NCBI GenBank assembly: GCA_035771175.1
Contig: CM069607.1
Span: 17,120,001 to 17,184,000 of the forward strand
DNA length: 64,000 bases
Reading direction: 5' to 3'
DNA from: Paratinospora sagittata
Lineage: Eukaryota; Streptophyta; Magnoliopsida; Ranunculales; Menispermaceae
Shown: positions 1 to 9,256 of the stretch, piece by piece
Layout: each line of letters opens with the position of its first letter
Position numbering within the stretch: position 1 is the stretch's first letter
Translations under genes and position numbers: made by a program
Notes under the pieces: generated by a model
Database searches by the model: none
What the model saw: only the letters and a program-made list of their open reading frames with translations
What the model was told of the DNA's origin: nothing

Positions 1-244
1 ACCCATATCAATTCATGGTTTAATGGGCCCATGCATAAATAATAAAACATGCATTATACTTTAATTTAGCATGACCCATATACAATTTATAATGCACATA
101 TTTATATACATTATCAAGCATCAAATATACAAACATTAAACAACCATCAAACAAACACCAAACATATCAGGGCAAACACATAGAGTTTGGGCAAAATATA
201 ATTGGGTAATGGGCTAGATGAAATAATTTTTGGAACGTCACATA
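1..244. other. AT-rich flank, nothing recognised
   Basis: No reading frame or repeat boundary that I can name. The stretch is AT-rich with short repeated words (cat/aac) and is probably older transposon sequence cut by the left window edge. Confidence 0.4.
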
Positions 245-1037
245 TGTGATAAGTAGGTATTTAGTATATGTTTTAGAGCATGTTTTAGGTGTGTTTTATG
301 GTATTTAGTTCATATATTAGGTTAGTTTATCATAAATTTGGTTATTTGATAGTTTAGTCAAGTTTTGGTATTTTTGTCTTGTTTCGGGTTGTATTTTTAT
401 AGGTTCGTTGATGTCATTATAAAAGCATGTTACTCACTTGGTTTGATGTGTTTTGTTGCTGCTTTGATGTTCTAAATGATGATTGAGAAGATGAAGACAT
501 GATGCACGAGGAGCCAAGGGAGTTAGAGTGAAGAAACAAGTGCATCCAAGCCTTGGGAGTGTGGAAAATTGGCTAGGTCCACAAGAAAATCAGGAAAAAC
601 AGGTGTAAGAACTCGTAACTGAGCCCCGCGGTGCTGGGAAATTTAGTTTTGCCCAACGTTTGTATTTCGGCCATAACTTTCTCAATTTAACTCCGAATTG
701 GACGTGATTTGTTTATATGGATTTATTACTTGAAATACTACAAGATGAAAGGGTTTTGAGGTTGATTTAGAATGGAGAACAAGAAGGAAAATGGTGAGGA
801 AGAAAGCGGTTCGATTCAAAATAGAAACTTTCTAATCTTGTTGCGAACTTTCCTAGTTCGACATGGACACTTCTTGAACAACTTCCTATGGACTTGTAGC
901 TATATAAGACCATTTTTTAGGGTTTTTAAGGCATCAAAGAGAAGAGAGAAGATTTTGAAGAGCAAGGAAGACGACTAGGGTTTGGAAGTGAGGAGAAGAG
1001 CAAGATTGAAGACATTGAAGATTAGCCAATAGTGTAT
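245..1037 (+). mobile_element. Athila/Tat-type gypsy LTR fragment
   Basis: The piece starts tgtgataagtaggtattta, resembling the LTR start at 59122. It shares the phrase around 560-640 (gtggaaaattggctaggtcc, then a ccgcggtgc motif) with 59512-59640. The 68-residue frame at 772-978 lies in this non-coding LTR and is not thought to be a gene. No PBS follows; the fragment gives way to copia LTR sequence near 1038. The right boundary is approximate. Confidence 0.5.
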
Positions 1038-1243
1038 TGGGAAATCCTGATCGTGGTGATTGGGTAGTGGATGTATGTTTGAGGGGAACCGAACCACTTT
1101 AAATCCTCTGTTTTCATTTATCTTTCCTGCATTTGCTATTTGGATTGTTACCTACTACGCACATTAGTTGTTTAATTAAAATATCCGAAAGGTAACGCGA
1201 AAATCTACCAAGTCCAATTCACCCCCCTCTTGAACTATAATAT
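1038..1243 (+). mobile_element. Sirevirus LTR 3' end, interrupted
   Basis: Contains the LTR-end signature seen in all copia LTRs here: a TAGTGG (1065-1070) to CCACTT arm pair, a TATA-like ttaaat, then ccaattcacccccctcttg. The sequence resumes at 4037 (tattgggccaata), matching the tctgggccaaca ends of the other LTRs, so the solo LTR at 1244-4036 is inserted into this LTR end. Confidence 0.6.
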
Positions 1244-1845
1244 TGTTAACCTATACGATTCATCACTTAACTCATCCCTAAATATACTGTGATGAAGTAT
1301 ATTTTGATGATCGAAAACAAAGTACTTTTCGATGCTAACGAGCCTTAATCAAGATTTTACCTAGCACCTCAGGAAAAGAAAAAAGCCAAGGAACGACTCG
1401 ATCAATGAACTCAAGATCATATCCAATGGTCAAGATCGTTTCAACCAAAGAACCTCAATGATCACATCATGATTTCAAGATCACTTCACTCAAACGATAA
1501 GATCAAGCTTCATGTCTACATCTTTCGATCAACGTTCAAGACATTCCATTCTAGCGCGAAGTCCACATTGAAGATCTCATAATAAAGAGTTAGATTTAAA
1601 GATTATGAGAAAATGAGAAATACATTATATTTAAGGTATATCTTTCTCTAATCGTTATTGCTCAAACGTTTTGCAAAACCATGCACAAATCACTTGCATA
1701 TTTGCATGGTTTGATTTTACGTTTTACGGTATTTCAAATGATTTAATTTCTTACATTTAATTTGAAATTTACCGAGTTTTTATTCGCATTTATCGTATAT
1801 TTAATCGCGAGTCAAAACTATTTTTAAAGAATCTTTCAGGACGCT

Positions 1846-2445
1846 AAGTCTGGACTTGATAAGTCTGGACGCTGATGGTTCATTAGAACACTGATAACAT
1901 TTAAGGTTGAATTGAACTAATTCAATAAGATGCTTACTTGTATAGTAGTGGCCACCTTTATTAGTCAACCTCTGAAGTTGTCAAGACGCTGACTCAGCAT
2001 CAGCTCACTGAAAGATTTCTTAAGTTCTTCAAAAAATATATCTTTGAGAACGCTGATAGTTATAAGTTAAACAAATTATTAGGACGCTACCTGGATAGAA
2101 GCGCCCTCACCTTTGAGAATCAACTTAATAACTTTCAGGACGCTGATTGTCATTCAGCGTGCTTGTGTTTAGTTTCAAATGTTTTTAACTGGTAGGACGC
2201 TTACATAATTGTAGCGCCCTCGTGTTATTTTTTATTTTTGTAAAAGGTAGGACACTTACTCGGAAAGTAGTGCCCTCATGCACTGAGTTCTTTTAAAATA
2301 AAACAAGACACTAACTATGCATTAGCGCCCTCAAGGTTAAGTCGTTTAAGTGTCAAAGTAAGTCAGGACGCTCACATGTTAGTAGGGCCCTCACTTAAAT
2401 GTTCAGCAGGACGTTTATACATAATGAGCGCCCTCAAGGAACAAA
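1846..2445 (+). repeat. Array of AGGACGCT...AGCGCCCTC inverted pairs
   Basis: About ten units, each a 25-33 bp imperfect palindrome separated by 20-60 bp of variable sequence. Clear units lie at 2081-2108, 2194-2221 and 2249-2277. In the last, the stem pair G-C has become A-T on both arms (GGACACT with AGTGCCC). The same array occurs in the LTRs at 57290-57830 (+) and, in reverse, at 53180-53750, about 6158-6425 and 40984-41140. Confidence 0.8.
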
Positions 2446-3502
2446 ATGACAAAGTTGATATTATGCGTCAAAACACTGATTACAGAATCAAGATGCTAAT
2501 TCAACAACCGTCACTGTTCGAACAAGTACACTACATATGCTCACCTTTTCAGACTTATTAGAGATCTTCTCTAATGCATGAATTAAGTTTTTCTAAAACT
2601 TTTCTTTTTCATGAAATCTTAAAAGAACCAGAATGTTAGTGAAAATTGCTGTTGTCATTTTCATATAACATTCTAGCCATTGTGTATAAACGTTCATATT
2701 ATTATTTGAACTTCAAATGTCTAACGGCTATGTCCCAGTAAGTCTATAAATACCAGCACTTAGGATCAAACAACTTGCCGATAAGTTTTATTATGCCGAT
2801 ACTTTTTGAAAATTAGTCTGTGTCAAAATGTTTTTCATTTATCTAATCTTTCAAAGTATTTTTAACTGATACCTTTACGTATTCAAACGATTTTCATACT
2901 GAGCCTAAGTTATATTATATCTTTGAAAATCTATTTTTACGGGTATCTACTCAAATTCTTAGCACTGATTCATACTTGGTATCATTCTTGCTAAAAAAAG
3001 AATTTGAGATATAGTTCAAGATATACAGTTGTACTTGATTTCATATCTTAAGTACTGTATTGAACTATATCAGTTATTACGTTAGCTACTAATCACTAAA
3101 CCAGAAGTTTTCATATTTATATTTTATATCTATTTTGAAAATTGTTTGTGTCTTTGATTTACACTGATCCTTTCATTTTATACGTCAATGTTTTATTGGT
3201 ATCACATTACTTTAGAAGAAGCACTGATTTTCATATCACATCACTCATGCTTTTCGAAACTACACTTGAGCAATATCGAACATTGAAAGGTAAAAGGACT
3301 GTAAGTGTATTTCATCTTAGCATTACGTATTCATATTTCATATCTTTGTAATGCTATGTACTGAGCTTAATTGTAAAGTGTTCTACTTAGTTAGAACCAA
3401 CATTTTTAGTGTTGTAATGCTAGTGTGCTTCTGGATTGAAACAACCACGACAAGTGAAGGTAGTTCACTTAATGATTTCAAGGTTGAAATTATGTCAAGG
3501 TT

Positions 3503-3835
3503 ATCTCTGAACCTGTAAAAGAGAAAAGGTAAATCCTCACCTGTAAGTAGGAAATAGGTTCGTCCTTAACATGTAAAAGGAGAGATTATCTCTCAACCTG
3601 TAAAAGAGAAATCGGTTCTTTCTTATCCCGCAAAAGGAAAACGGTTCTTCCTTATCCTGCAAAAGGAAGATGGTTCTTCCTTATCCATTAAAAGGAACAT
3701 GGGTTTTTCCTAATCTCGAAAAAAGGAAAACGATTCATCCTTAGCCCGTAAAAGGATAGGTTTGCCTTTAACCTGTAAAAGGGCAGTTGTGCGGTTTGGT
3801 TCTCTCCCATAAGAGAATCAGTTAGTGGATTGAGA
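3503..3835 (+). repeat. Tandem stem-loop array with conserved loop
   Basis: Eleven short hairpins in about 330 bp. Stems vary: TCTCT/AGAGA (3504-3524), TCTTCCTT/AAGGAAGA (about 3646-3671), ATCCTT/AAGGAT (about 3736-3757), and GGTTCTCT/AGAGAATC (about 3797-3819). The loops keep a common form near acc(c/t)g(t/c)aa. Spacing is about 30 bp. Equivalent arrays occur in the LTRs at 35953-36095, 52340-52470 and 58505-58716. Confidence 0.75.
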
Positions 3836-3839
3836 AAAT

Positions 3840-3890
3840 CTTAATCGGGAGATTAAGTAGTGGACATAGGCTTGGCAAAACCACTATAAA
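3840..3890 (+). promoter_or_regulatory. LTR promoter: two hairpins and TATA box
   Basis: CTTAATC-ggga-GATTAAG (3840-3857) is followed directly by TAGTGG (3858-3863) pairing with CCACTA (3881-3886). The right arm runs into TATAAA (3885-3890), the likely TATA box of the LTR. Sister copies are at 8089-8139 and 58737-58790 (+), and at 35878-35928, 52268-52319 and 55628-55686 (-). Confidence 0.7.
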
Positions 3891-4111
3891 TCTTGTGTGT
3901 CGCATGTTTGCATTTTAGTCTATGTTTTATTTATGTGTTCATTTCCAATACACTTATGTATATCACTAAGTTATTGGAAGAGAAGTTTTAAATTGACCAT
4001 CACACCCACTTTACTCCCCTCTTCGGTGGACCAACAAATATTGGGCCAATAAGGCTGAGTTGGTTTACGACCAACTAAAATGACAAAGGCCTTCATAAAT
4101 GCCTTGATGGA

Positions 4112-5940
4112 CTATAAATTATCTTGAACATCCTTCATCAAATTGTCACTGGGAGTAGTTGAACTTGATGATGGAAGAGCCTGCATGGCCGTTAGTTGTT
4201 TATCCATTAGCTTAGTAACTTGATTCAGTTGGTTTGAACCTTGTACCATACATTCAGTGCAAGCTTTTCTTTCTTCAAGTTCTTCATTTTTTAGCTGTAT
4301 CAACTGTTGGATTGCTCCCAACATCTCAGAATTTTGCCTACTTTGTTATTCTCTCATTCTATCCAACAGTTTGGACTTCATATATTCTTAATCTTCTCTG
4401 ATTCCTCTCAGAAGATCTTCTTCGTCAAATTGTGGGGTTGCAAGCTTACTGTAATGAGAGTATGATGATGAAGATTCATAATCTTGGTCACCAACCTCAT
4501 GAGCAACACTTGGATCTGCCTAATTGTACACCTCTTCTTCAATATGAGGTACAATGGCAGTTTCATTAATTCTTCAGGAATTGCCATAGAAACTTCTTGG
4601 AATTCCTCTTCAGGAACATCTTTTGGAAGTCCATAAAATGCTCCCTTCTTTTGATCATGCGGTTCCTCTTCCATAAGAACATCCCTTGACAAATCAGAAA
4701 TGTCCTCTCAGAATCCTCTCTAGCTCTCTCTCAGAGTCCTCTCCAGCTTGGGCAATTTGATTTACTTTTTTCATGGTCTGATCAACTTGTTCAATTTGAA
4801 AGTCTTCTTCAGCGTGATCAACCTGAACATCTTTTACTACTTGATCAGCTCGTTCTTCAGCAGCATGATCAACTTGTTCCGCTTGAACTTTCTCTTTTTC
4901 TTCAAGTGGTCCAGTCTCCACCTCTTGTGAAACTTCAGACATAGGGAACTACATTTCCAAAGAAGATACATATACATATTTCATCAACTTAATAGTTGTC
5001 TGCCCACTGCAGTGATATCTGCTTGTTTCTTTGACATTTTCACCACTTAAGTTAACTTCACTTCTCTCAAATAAAGTGGTGAGGTACATCCAAAATGGAA
5101 GGCCTCCTCCTCTATTGATAACAGTATCGATAACATGAATGAGAATGTGGGCTAGGTTGATCTTCTTCTTTTGGAGAATACTTCAAATTAAGAAAAAATC
5201 TAGTTCTTTAACATTCCCCCTGTTGCCAGACTTAGGCTGAATGATGTGAGTGATGATGTTGCGAATGAGTCCTAGGAATAAGCTCGAAGGATTGGCTGGT
5301 ATGCTTCTTATCAACACACACATGATCTTTCTTTCTTCAAATGAGATTCAAGTCAAATAGGCTATCGTAGCTTGGGAATTGGAATTTGCCTTTGGTGAAG
5401 GAAAGTATGTGGGCGTTTTCATCACTTGGCAATGAGAATGTTTCAGATAAGAATTGGGGTGAAATCTTTATGGCTTTACTTTTGACTTTAGACTATCTTA
5501 CAAGTCTTGTCTTAGGCTTATCTTCCAGATTCTAGAAGAACTGTCTGACCAGGTTGGGATACCATATAGAATTATAGGTGAAGAATTTTATTTAACCTTA
5601 TAATTCAAACAAAGATAGCACATAGAGATGTGCACTGACAAAGAAATTGAAATCAACAAAGCAACCATCAATTACAGCACGGGCTGCAAATTTTTCAACT
5701 GTCCTTTTTCTTGGACTTCTTGGTTGAGGGTGATGGCTCAGCTGGTTGTGGAATAGCAGTTAAAATTTCAATTGGGTTTACATTTTTGGGTTTAGAGGCG
5801 ATGGGTGCCTCAACAGGTTCTACATGGGGTTCCACTGGTCTTTGTCTCATTCTCCTAGGTAGAGGTGGTGAAGGTGACGAAGCTCTCTTTCTAGCAGAGA
5901 AAGTACGTAGCTTATTGGTATTGGGTATCATTGATAACAA
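4112..5940 (-). pseudogene. Sirevirus env-like ORF with plant transposon protein domain (broken)
   Basis: Read from 5940 down to 4112, several open pieces make one decayed protein. The first piece (5940-5695) is basic and proline-rich (RKRASSPSPPLPRRMRQR) and ends in a lysine/serine stretch. The middle, around 5400-4990, has no long open frame but translates to text such as INLAHILIHVIDT and LPFWMYLTTLFERSEVNLSG. This is the pattern I know from the putative plant transposon protein domain found in Sirevirus third ORFs. The 4942-4694 piece is very acidic with repeated QVDHAEE-like words. The last piece (4324-4112) looks like a coiled coil (IQQLIQLKNEELEERKA). Its position after gag on the minus strand fits an env-like ORF. 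The function of this protein family is not known. Stops and frameshifts make it non-functional. Confidence 0.55.
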
Positions 5941-5949
5941 TGGTGGTTA

Positions 5950-6480
5950 ACTGAAATATCTTGGTGAAAACTTGTGAAATAGGAATCAATGGATTCAAAG
6001 TCAAATAGGAAACAAGATTTTACCTAAGACATTGAGAAACAAGAACAAAGAAATCAGATTGATGATCGATTCACGAAGTTCTGGGTACGTGCTCTTCTAC
6101 TTACTTTGTAAGCATCCTAAGCATCATCGAATGAGTATAGCAACATATACCGACCCTATTTATACAAAGGCTTCATTTGGTAAGCGTCCTTCTAACACAT
6201 ACTCACGTGCCTTTTCCTTTATTCCATTAGTTCCCTAACAGATGATGAGCATCCTTATACGTTTCATTCTTTTAGACATAACACTTTGTGTTAGCATCCT
6301 AATCCCATATAAACGTCCTCACAAAGTTAAGACTCTTACACGTATTAGCGTCCTCCCATACGATAAGCGTCCTACTTGAAGCATTCTAAGCCTTATAAGC
6401 GTCCTCATGCACTGATTCCCATCAGATGCATTAAACCACTTAAATTTGATTTATGAATCAATATTAACAATTGAATTTCA
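5950..6480 (-). mobile_element. Sirevirus LTR-like segment (minus)
   Basis: Carries reversed agcgtcct motifs at intervals (from about 6183 to 6410), the same hairpin-array family as 1846-2445, plus a tatttatac TATA-like stretch near 6158. It sits between the env-like ORF and the gag remnant, so this block is either rearranged or an LTR piece inserted between them. Boundaries are uncertain. Confidence 0.45.
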
Positions 6481-6947
6481 CAAATTTTCCATCAAATATT
6501 GCAATTTGTACAGATCATCATGCAATCAGGATATTTATTTAAACTTCACATGATCATAATCATTATCAATAATCAATGAACATATACAAACTTAAGCAAA
6601 CATAGCAATGACTAAGAGTAAGATATACTTTGCATAGTTTTTTCCTTTACCTCAAGGTACTGCAAAGTCCTTGACTTGTGCAATCTGCCTTTTGTTGAAG
6701 CAGCTGAGATACCTCACAATTTTCATTTTTCATGTTGACTTACTTTCGGCAATTCATCATAAGGTCTTTCATTTTGTGTTCTTGCCGTACTTGTTGAGGA
6801 TCAATGTATCATCATTTGACCTTCCTCATCACCAAGCTCACTTCCATCTTGACTAGGCGCATTGGCAATCTCATCATCTCTTTCAAAAAAGGTTTCCAGT
6901 CCACTCAAAATGTAATCAATCTTTTGAAAACTGATTTTGAATGGGTA

Positions 6948-7541
6948 CTAAATCTCGTTCAGAAATTCTACTTTATACTTCCATTTTTTAGGAAAGTTAT
7001 TAAGAAAATATTGTACCAAAGTAGATTCTCCAAAGGTTTTAAGTTCATTTGATAGTCGTTGAAATCTTTTGAGACAATCATGAACTGACTCATTTTCTAG
7101 AAATCTAAAGTGAGTGAGTGCATCCCTTAATGCTCTAATCTGATTTCTAGTTTCACCTCTTCCTTCCATGGATTTTAACAAATCACAAAACTCTTCTAAG
7201 GTTGTGTCCCATGGACTAAATGTTTCAACTATAGCGATTAGCTTGTCATTCAATTTTCTTGGAAGCTTTTCACTGAAACATGTTATAGCTATACCTAATG
7301 GTATAACTTGGCCAAGTTGGCTCATTCCATCAAGGATGGATTGATACCTAATACAGGTTGTGTCTAGAGATTCATTCTCAGACATTTCAAAATCATCAAA
7401 TAGCATGTCATATTCTTGGAGTTTTTCATCTAGTGAAACTAATTCTCCATAATGGAATGATTTGAGAGTTTCCCAAATCTCTTTTGCTGATTCTAAATGT
7501 ACTACCCTTTCTACTTCTTCATCAGGTAGACTACAATACAA
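6948..7541 (-). pseudogene. Copia gag (UBN2-type) remnant
   Basis: A 197-residue open frame of the copia gag capsid family. It opens with YCSLPDEEVERVVHLESAKEI and continues with WETLKSFHYG, the familiar 'allocation of target cells to a gag chain' pattern of UBN2/DUF4219-type proteins. Residues about 130-195 (RALRDALTHFRFLENESVHD, then FGESTLVQYFLNNFPKKW) look like a second partial copy of the same capsid fold, so the gene may be internally rearranged. The N-terminus (about 7790-7545) and the zinc knuckle are missing or frameshifted. A PBS (7798-7809) lies just upstream on the same strand, which supports gag identity. Gag packages the retrotransposon RNA in cytoplasmic particles. This copy is not expected to work. 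Confidence 0.65.
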
Positions 7542-7797
7542 GGCATAGACAACTCGAGAGTTGAACTTGTTATTGACTCTCTCTTCATTTGTCCATAGTT
7601 CTATGGGTTTGTTGGGTATGGTATAACTATTGACAATTACTTCCCCTAGTTTGACATCTTGTGATCAAAGAAAGGTTTTCATTTCTATTATCCATTCCTC
7701 GAAATGGTCTTTGCAAAACAATGGTGGTCTATCTAGACTTCTAGACATTGATGCCATTGATGTCACAGAAATGGTTAGATTTCCTGACGAGCAACTT

Positions 7798-7809
7798 GCT
7801 TTGATACCA
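7798..7809 (-). promoter_or_regulatory. Primer binding site (tRNA-Met type)
   Basis: On the minus strand the LTR end CCAACA is followed by agtggtatcaaagc, one base off the usual TGGTATCAGAGC complementary to the initiator tRNA-Met 3' end. Confidence 0.65.
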
Positions 7810-7811
7810 CT

Positions 7812-8033
7812 TGTTGGCCCAGTGTGTCCAAGTGGGGCGTGAATTGGACACTTAGACAAATTAAAAATTAATACAATGGCAAATGATAAAATGTGAAAAA
7901 GTAAATCAATTGACACAATCGATTTATAGTGGTTCGGCTACTTGCCTACCTCCTCTACCTAACCTCCTCAATTAGAATTTTCAAACCTCTTCACTTAGGG
8001 ATTCCTTTACGGGTGAGAACCAAACTGTTACAA
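7812..8033 (-). mobile_element. Sirevirus LTR 3' fragment (minus)
   Basis: Minus-strand copy of the common LTR end: TATA/TAGTGG arm (7921-7932), the gaggaggttagg hairpin region, and ccaattcacgccccacttgg ending at TGTTGG (7812). It is cut at 8033 by the head-to-head palindrome with the next LTR. Confidence 0.75.
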
Positions 8034-8057
8034 GTTGTAACAGTTTGGTTCTCACCC
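8011..8057. repeat. Perfect 23-bp palindrome, LTR-LTR head-to-head junction
   Basis: Arms 8011-8033 and 8035-8057 are exact reverse complements around one G (8034). Each arm is the conserved ggttctcaccc region of a Sirevirus LTR, so two LTR fragments meet head to head here. Confidence 0.85.
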
Positions 8058-8284
8058 TTAAGAGAATCAGCTAGTGGATTGAGAAAATCCTAATCGGGAG
8101 ATTAGGTAGTGGACGTAGGCTTGGCTGAACCACTATAAATCCTAGTGTGCTTTATGTTATGCATTTTAATTTATGGTTAGTATGTGCATTTAATTCCAAT
8201 GTCCCAATGTATACTGCTAAGTCATTGGAAAAGTTTTAAATTAACCATCGCACTCACTTCACCCCCCTCTTGGGTGCACTAACA
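8034..8284 (+). mobile_element. Sirevirus LTR 3' fragment (+)
   Basis: LTR end with hairpin GGTTCTC/GAGAATC (8047-8068), hairpin CCTAATC-ggga-GATTAGG (8089-8106), the TAGTGG...CCACTA arms with TATAAA (8107-8139), and the cacccccctcttggg end signature closing at CTAACA (8284). Confidence 0.8.
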
Positions 8285-8286
8285 AT

Positions 8287-8298
8287 TGGTATCAGAGC
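8287..8298 (+). promoter_or_regulatory. Primer binding site (tRNA-Met)
   Basis: An exact TGGTATCAGAGC directly after the LTR end, complementary to the 3' end of plant initiator tRNA-Met, as usual for copia elements. Confidence 0.85.
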
Positions 8299-8962
8299 GG
8301 GTTCTCTGAAATTTTGGTCTAGCCACCTAAAGTCTAGATCCGTTGGTCAATTCGTATTGGATTCGTCTTAGGATTTTTTCTTTCGTGTTGTAGGATAGAA
8401 AATTCTAGAAGCCATACCGCCACTCCGTCCTTACCACCTCTGTAATCATTTTACACCATTGTTTAGAAAATGTAACTTTCATTTACGTCCACTTAAGTTG
8501 TTGAATTTATTACATGTCTATCCTTCCAATTTCTCTTGAATAGTTTATTCCTCATGTAATCATCTCAATACATCATTGAGATGTATAAAGGAAGCTTTTA
8601 TGTTTCCTTTTCACTTGCACCATATGCTGTGAAAACCTCTGTCATTTCATCTTCTTGTTCAACCTTCATGGCCTTTAGAACTCCTGTTCCCAGAAAAGAA
8701 CCAGGGAAGAACCATCTTTTTTCCTTAAGTGGATTATCTTTGTCTTCTTTGTCAGATGGTTTTGTCAAAGAAATAAGATGTTTCATGTCTCCCACAACCG
8801 ACTCTGCTCCTCTTCCAAATCGTTGTAATGCATCCTCGCCACCTCCCGTAGAACATGTGCCACCCCCATGCCGTCCATGGAGAATCTTCGGTTGAAAGTC
8901 TCCTCGCCCAGTTGTATGATTCCAACTCTTCAAGCTTCCAACTAAATATAGATTTTCACTAG
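8299..8962 (+). other. Sirevirus internal remnant, gag-pol deleted; unrecognised ORF
   Basis: Normal gag, integrase and RT should follow the PBS but are absent, so most of the internal region has been lost. An open frame of 111 residues on the minus strand (8598-8933) overlaps one of 104 on the plus strand (8581-8895). The minus frame contains a charged stretch (SDKEDKDNPLKEKRWFFPGS) that reads like real protein, but I do not recognise it. It could be a captured host fragment or chance. Confidence 0.3.
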
Positions 8963-9256
8963 GAACAAGAACGTAGAATGAAAGAGCTTGAGAAGGTCAC
9001 TAAACATCAGAAGGATCTAATGATGATACTTCTCAAGAAATTGGACAAAACACAAGCCGAGCTTTAATGGGAGATTAGAGGGAGTTATGCCTATACAATG
9101 AGCCAGATGAAAAGGCTCGGTCCTGTGCTTGCCTATATTGAGGGGAAGGGTACGAGCATAGTCGATCTGCCTCATCCGCCGAGATTTGTCGAACCCACGG
9201 CCTCAGTGAGACAAGCTCGATCTCGCGATGCTCAGGGCTCTCCACACCAAGCTTGA
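8963..9256 (+). pseudogene. Sirevirus env-like ORF, C-terminal coiled coil
   Basis: Reads as a charged coiled coil (EQERRMKELEKVTKHQKDLM) with leucines at heptad-like spacing, an in-frame TAA (9065-9067), then a tail ending at 9256. The tail has MSQMKRLGPVLAYIE and a proline/arginine-rich end. The position just upstream of the polypurine tracts and the coiled-coil end match the third ORF of Sireviruses. Only the last part survives. Confidence 0.5.

Larger units (their letters stand above)
1244..4036 (+). mobile_element. Copia (Sirevirus-like) solo LTR
   Basis: A 2.8-kb sequence running from TGTTAACC to CCAACA and flanked by identical 5-bp repeats AATAT (1239-1243 and 4037-4041), which is the mark of one LTR insertion. 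Its start matches the LTR start after the polypurine tract at 10986 (both share cttcatcactta-like sequence and a gatgaagtatattttgatga stretch). Inside are an AGGACGCT/AGCGCCCT hairpin array (1846-2445), a second stem-loop array (3503-3835), and a TATA box with conserved flanking hairpins (3840-3890). No internal region adjoins it, so it is a solo LTR left by unequal recombination. Small frames inside (2376-2561, 3142-3351) have no coding features. Confidence 0.85.

Noticed and set aside
3503..3835. CRISPR-like regularly spaced repeats
   Set aside because: Repeat units are not identical, spacers are not unique, there are no cas genes, and the genome is plant; it is an LTR stem-loop array.
8011..8057. 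Rho-independent terminator
   Set aside because: No bacterial context; the palindrome is explained by two LTR copies meeting head to head.
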